The translations under genes and the position numbers were made by a program. The notes beneath the pieces were generated by a model that was not told the DNA's origin, did not search any database, and saw nothing but the letters and a program-made list of their open reading frames with translations. Source: Delphinapterus leucas (Eukaryota > Chordata > Mammalia > Artiodactyla > Monodontidae). From it: a stretch of DNA of 64,000 bases. Where the stretch lies: NCBI RefSeq assembly GCF_002288925.2, contig NW_022098004.1:15076581-15140580 (forward strand). The letters are read 5' to 3'. Below, piece after piece: positions 59,048 to 64,000 of the stretch. The stretch's first letter is position 1, and each line of letters begins with the position of its first letter.

Positions 59048-59520
59048 TGGTGTGCTGGTTATTCTGGTAACTCTCAGATCCATTCTTTGTTCTTCTCTAG
59101 CTCTATGTCTGAGAAGCTGACCTCTATTGACTGCATCATCTGGACTTCCTTGTGCAATGGAGGCACCAGCAGGAGGTGGAAGGGCAAGAGGAGATCTGGG
59201 TATTTATTCCTCCTACTTTATCTTTGTTTGCCATCATTCTGGTGTTCTGGCAGGGGCTAGGTCCTTCATGGCTAAAGCTCCCATCTGACAACCCTTCTTC
59301 TGTGTTCAGTGCTCAAGGGGCTCTGGTAAACGCCATTCTTCCCTTGATGCCTTCAGGCTTGGGGGTGGGTGGAAATGGCTTCCACTGTAATTAGTTTCTG
59401 AGTACCTCACCATTCCTCCTTACTTCCTTTAACTCTGCACATACCTCTCCATCTAATCTATTGATTACATTATTTTAAGATAAACCCCTGTTCCCTTGCT
59501 GTACTCAGTAAAGATGGTGT
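59048..59520 (+). repeat. MER-class (LTR-like) relic, copy C of three
   Basis: 'gagaagctgacctctattga' followed by 'caccagcaggaggtggaagg', 'agatctgggtatttattcct' and 'taacTctgcacatacctctc' matches the same repeat as 49.62 kb in order and wording. The 80-codon ORF inside is a repeat artefact. Confidence 0.6.
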
Positions 59521-60800
59521 GAAATATATTTGATTGAGAAGGAAGCAAATGTGAGTTTAAGTTCATTTAACAACAACAACAACAAAAAAAACCCTAAAAA
59601 ACACAATATCCTACCTTTTCAGGAGTAAAGATTATTTTCTATTTTAATGAGCATTCAGGCATTAAAGTCCAGGTGGAAGGATATAGATTTATTCTTTTAA
59701 ATTCGTCTGCAAAAGAAGAATTAGTGGTTTTACTATTGAAATAATCTGACATCTATTACACTCTTGTTGGATTTCCCATTGCTGGCCATAAAATTTGAGA
59801 AGCTATTTGAAAGTAGTTTATTCTAGAAGCAATATAATTGGGCCATCTTAATTGATTATATTTCAGCCTTTTTAATCTATAGAATGCCTATCCATGAATC
59901 ATAATTAATAAATCCACAGTGCTGAGAATATGACACAATACACCAAGCTGCTGGGAAAGAAAGCTGTTTGTGCTCATTTCTTCATCTAGATGTAGAGGCC
60001 CACCTGACATATGCTCTTACTTCTCTGACTTCCTTTCTAAAGTCAGAAGCACATTTTGTTTCTCTCATAGTGGTTAAAAAATGACACATTGAGACATGTC
60101 TACAGGCTGAAGAAGTATGAGCCAATTTCTAGGAACTGAAAACTGTTGCCAAAAAAAAGAAAAAAAGACACAAGAGAGAGGCACCTCTACAAATTCAAAT
60201 TGTCTCTGTATACTGTCATTGAAAAATAATGACTTGCATTCTGTGCAGCAACAAGGAAGCAATGTTGTGTGACTCTTCCCTATTCAGCCCCCATGCCTCA
60301 CAACCCCCTTTCTCCCAACAAACCACATTTCATTCACATCTAACACTGGAAAAATTATGTAATGAAGAGATGAGGGGGAGTTAGGATTGGAATCATGTTC
60401 TTTGTTGGGGAAATCTGCAAGCTCTAGCTGTTTCCATTTGAATGGCATTTCATTTTGCCCAGTTCAGGGTTTGTTGATTGTTCATGCTGTCTAGAAAAGC
60501 TTTGATTAAACCTTCTAATTTCAGCTAAGTTCTTTTTCTGCAGGGCAAGCCCTTGTCCTGAAAGTATAGAAATGTGGTCAAAAGGAAAACAACAAAGTAG
60601 GAGACTTGAAGCTAAGGAGTTAGCAAACCTGAAGGGATAATAAGTTTGGTGAATTTAACCAGTATAATGTTATGCTAACCAAGCACCGCTTTTGATACCT
60701 GTTGTACTAATTTCTTACACTTCATAATTCTGATGCGTAAAAAGTTAAAATCTTTACCTCTAAAACCCATTTTCCATTTATTTTATATATATATATATAT
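59521..60800. other. Unique AT-rich sequence
   Basis: No gene. A TAAT-rich block at about 59830-59930 ('ccatgaatcataattaataa') might be conserved non-coding DNA. (TA)n at about 60784-60800. Confidence 0.4.
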
Positions 60801-61142
60801 TTTCTTTTTTTTCTTTTTTTTGGCTGCCTTGGGTCTTTGTTGCTACGTGCGGGCTTTCTTAGTTGCGGTGAGCGGGGGCTACTCTTCCGTTGCGGTGCGC
60901 GGGCTTCTTATTGCAGTGGCTTCTCTTGTTGCGGAGCACGGGCTCTAGGCACGTGGGCTTCAGTAGTTGTGGCACGTGGGCTCAGTAGTTGTGGCTCCCA
61001 GGCTCTAGAGCGCAGGCTCAGTAGATGTGGCGCACGGGCTTAGCTGCTCCGCGGGATGTGGCATCTTCCCGGACCAGGGCTCGAACTCGTGTCCCCTGCA
61101 TTGGCAGGCAGATTCCCAACCACTGCGCCACCAGGGAAGTCC
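60801..61142 (-). mobile_element. CHR SINE, long form, antisense
   Basis: T-rich reversed tail, CpG-rich body and reversed head 'gccaccagggaagtccc'. Flanks share 'ttttatat'. Appears recent, from its CpG content. Confidence 0.94.
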
Positions 61143-61560
61143 CTCTTTTATATTTTTACAATAGAAATGATACAGACATAGTCCTTGTTGGCTCAAAACA
61201 TGGGTGCCTTTGCTTCCAGAGTGTTCTTTTTATTTGATTCATGTGGATAGAAAAGCAGAACTTACTTATTTCTCCAGCATGGAATTTCTGATTTTGCTTT
61301 AAGTACAGTACTTGTTCAGCCAGGTCTTTCCAATTCATTAACTATTACTACTTGATTTTAAATAACTGTGAGAAATCTATTCTGAAAAGCAAGCTATTGA
61401 GAGGTGTGTGTGTGTGTGTGTATTATTGAGTATGTGTCTCTGTGTGTATACACATACATATATATCTCCACAATTATTTAGAACCTTGACATATATGTTT
61501 TAAAAAACTTGTTCATTATTTTAAAATATAGAGAATAATATAAGAAACATCTTTGTACTT
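61143..61560. repeat. Intergenic sequence with short (GT)n at 61403-61421
   Basis: The GT run is followed by 'attattgagtatgtgtctct' and TA/CA words. No gene. Confidence 0.6.
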
Positions 61561-62140
61561 ACCGTTGAGGTTTGAGAGGACAAGTAAATTTCATCCCTCA
61601 TCCTCCCTATCCAAGTTCTGACTCAATTGAGAGAGACAAAGAAGTCAGGCAAATGGAAATAAAGCATGCTGTACAACCAATAAAGTCTATGTTGGAGGAT
61701 ATGGCCTAGGTATGTGCAGAAACACACAACACACCTTCCCTTCTAACTTCTAAATGACAAGTAAGAGAGACAAAGACAGGCAGATAGGGCTCTAAATTGC
61801 AGCTTCTTTCTGGTAAGTTTGGAAAACATGGCTTGGGTATGGAGTAGCAATCGGCTTAGGCACCTGTAGCCACGTGGACACAGTTTTCCCCGGTTTCCAA
61901 CACTATGCTTACCTTGTAGCCAACAGCAGACCAGGGCACAAGCTCTCTGCAGAGAGGAGGAGAGAGGTGCTAAGTTGGGAATGTCCAGTTCCTCTCCAAA
62001 CACACCAATCAGGTAACTTTCTCTCCTACTGAGAAAGAACAAAGGGGTATAGCTGAAAATGAAGAGTGTTTATGGAAAAATAACTTCTCAAGGAAATCAG
62101 AGGGAAACTGTAGCCCACTCAGCACTCAACCGTAACAAAT
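61561..62140. other. Intergenic sequence, no gene supported
   Basis: The 99-codon minus ORF at 61743-62042 has no recognisable domain or splice pair. Confidence 0.35.
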
Positions 62141-62147
62141 CAATATT

Positions 62148-62640
62148 TTGTTATATTTCATTTTTTCTTTTCTTTTACATAAATAATACATTACAGATAC
62201 TGTTGAGGCCTTCTCTGTACCCTTCCATGACCTCATTCATCTCTCTTCCATCTCCACTGGTGACCACTGCCCTGGTGTGTACCATTCAAAGCATGTTTTT
62301 ATACTTTTTACACATATATGTAGCTCACATATGTGTGCATATATATAAACTATATACAGGGCTGTTATGCATTTTATAAGTTTTAAGTGAGTGCAATAAC
62401 AGTAGCTATATAATTATGCAACTTTCTTTTTTCATGCAACGTGATGTTTTTGAGATTTATCCTTATAGATATCTGTAGTTGAAAAGTTTTTAATTACATG
62501 AATAAACCACACTTTCTACTCATTCTTCTATTGTCAATTAGTTGTTGATTTATTCCCCAGTTTTTACCATTATAAACAATGTTGAGACAAACAGTCTTGT
62601 ACATGTTCCCTTCTGCACGTGAGAGGGAGTTTTGATGGAG
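62148..62640 (-). mobile_element. Old L1 (L1M type), antisense, left part
   Basis: 'ttcttctattgtcaattagt' followed by 'tgttgatttattccccagtt' and 'tattcccatttgtaac'-type text (after the insert) is the complement of L1 ORF2/3' UTR. Interrupted by MER5A. Confidence 0.75.
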
Positions 62641-62845
62641 CAGTGATTCTCAGCTTAGGTAGGATATTGTATCCCTCTCACCCCAAAAAGTGCCTGGAAA
62701 TGTTTAGGAACATTCTGGATTGTCAAATTACAAGGACGAGTACTGGGGACCAGAGATGCTCAATGTCCTTCAATGTGTTGGGTGGCAACACATAAAGAAT
62801 TGTCCCATCCCAAATCAAATAAGTCCACTCCTAGAAACACCACTC
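62641..62845 (+). mobile_element. MER5A-like hAT (Charlie) non-autonomous transposon
   Basis: 'cagtgattctcagcttaggt' followed by 'aaatgtttaggaacattctg', 'accagagatgctcaatgtcc' and 'aaagaattgtcccatccca' follows MER5A order. No clear 8-bp target-site duplication remains. Nested in the L1. Confidence 0.75.
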
Positions 62846-63522
62846 TAAATATATTCCCATTTGTAACAAAACTGTATCATAGGATATGCAAATCCTCATC
62901 TTTATTAGATGTTACCAGATGGCTCCTCCACTTGATGTAACCAATTTATAAGCTCACTATTTGTTAACTCCATATCCTTGCCAACACTTGTGATTATCAA
63001 ATTATATATATTTTGAAAATCTAATAAAAATTTTCTCATTATTGTCTTAATTTGCAATTCTGGGTTTACTTGTTGAGGCTGAACATATTTTAATGTGGCT
63101 ATTTGAGTTCAGTCTTCTGTTAAGTCTAGTCTTCTGTGAAATGTCTATTCCTATCCTTTATTTACTTTTCTGTTAATTGTCTTTTTTCTTATTTATCTAT
63201 AAGAATAACTGTTCACTACATTTTAAATTTAGTGGTTATGAATCCTTTTGAGTATATTGTGACTATACATCAATGGTATATGTTGTAAATGCCCCATCTG
63301 TGTCTTATCTTTGAATTTTGTTTGTGGCATCTTTCGCTGAACAGGACATTTAAAAAGTTTCAGTGTGGACAAGTTTATTAACATCTTTTCTGGTTTGTGC
63401 TTTTTCCATTTTAGTTATTAAGTTCTTTCTTACCACACTACCCTCCTATATTTTCTTCATAAAATTTAATGCTTTGCTTACCCCACTTTCCACATATAGG
63501 TCATCAATCTTTCTGGATTTTT
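62846..63522 (-). mobile_element. Old L1 (L1M type), antisense, middle part
   Basis: 'ccatatccttgccaacactt' and 'gattaattgtct'-like text, 'ctcattattgtcttaatttg' and 'aatgtctattcctatccttt' are the well-known complement of L1 ORF2 3' sequence. It continues across the CHR SINE to the window end. Confidence 0.85.
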
Positions 63523-63873
63523 AAATTAATTAATTAATTAATTAAGTTTTGGCCGCATTGGGTCTTCGCTGTTGCGCACGGGCTTTCTCTAGTTGTGGCG
63601 AGCGGGGGCTACTCTTCATTGCGGTGCGTAGGCTTCTCATTGTTGTGCCTTCTCTTGTTGCGCAGCACAGGCTCTAGGTGCGCGGGCTTCAGTAGTTGTG
63701 GCACGCGAGCTCAGTAGTTATGGCTCACGGGCTCTAGAGCACAGGCTCAGTAGTTGTGGCTCACGGGTTTAGTTGCTCCACGGCATGTGGGATCTCCCTG
63801 GACCAGGGCTCGAACCCATGTCCCCTGCATTGGCAGGCGGATTCTTAACCACTGTGCCACCAGGGGAGCTCCC
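63523..63873 (-). mobile_element. CHR SINE, long form, antisense, nested in L1
   Basis: (TTAA)n tail side, CpG-rich body, and reversed head 'gccaccaggggagctccc'. Flanks 'ctttctggatt' and 'ctttctgtatt' are a probable diverged target-site duplication. Confidence 0.94.
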
Positions 63874-64000
63874 TTTCTGTATTATTTTTGTTGTTGTCAT
63901 TTGAGGTGGAGATCAAGTTTTATTTTCCATATGAGTTACTAATTGCTCCAACACCATTAATGTAAATGTCCATGATTTTCCCTTCCCTGTATAGCAAGTC
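63874..64000 (-). mobile_element. Old L1 (L1M type), antisense, right part, cut by window end
   Basis: 'tttgaggtggagatcaagtt' followed by 'actaattgctccaacaccat' continues the complement of L1 ORF2 past the SINE. Confidence 0.7.

Overview
This is mammalian nuclear DNA from a whale or dolphin, most likely a toothed whale. The best evidence is about 16 copies of the tRNA-derived CHR SINE, whose head reads 'ggcttccctggtggcgcag' and whose 3' half, in the short copies, ends in 'taccgcaaaa'. Other support comes from a lineage-specific artiodactyl/cetacean L1 tail at 47.85-48.07 kb, ancient mammalian repeats (MIR, L2, L3/CR1, MLT1, MER5A, other hAT relics, HAL1, L1M) and CA microsatellites. There is no bacterial or phage gene organisation, no operon, no CRISPR array, and no complete protein-coding gene.

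Layout: 0-5 kb is AT-rich intergenic DNA with LTR-like and MER-class relics, an L2 tail and a microsatellite. 5-14 kb holds CHR SINEs, L2 and L1 fragments, a solo MLT1 LTR and a non-repetitive homeodomain/POU-rich block near 9.8-10.2 kb. 14-20 kb is dense in MIR, L2 and CHR copies and MER-like relics. 20-31.5 kb is mostly unique AT-rich sequence with MIR/L2/L3 fragments, a hAT element and a small, TSD-flanked, tRNA-Glu-5'-half-like insertion at 21.97 kb. 31.9-32.8 kb carries the best protein-coding evidence: two minus-strand exons with good splice sites that encode coiled-coil peptide. 33-43 kb is repeats again (MER-like, L2, CHR, a sense L1 tail, an antisense L1 tail). 43.5-44.7 kb is repeat-free and looks like conserved non-coding sequence. 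45-64 kb holds further CHR, L1, HAL1, L2, MIR and MER copies, plus a possible plus-strand terminal exon near 56.46-56.67 kb.

Most apparent ORFs in this window lie inside SINEs, CA repeats or old LINEs and are not genes. Repeat family names come from remembered consensus sequences, not a database search: CHR, MIR, L2, MLT1 and L1 calls are firm, while the MER/LTR-type names are tentative. I found no convincing new multi-gene system. The most interesting items are the unassigned coiled-coil exons, the possible terminal exon with an in-frame stop, the tRNA-half-like insertion, and a CHR copy with a unique 3' tail inside its target-site duplications.
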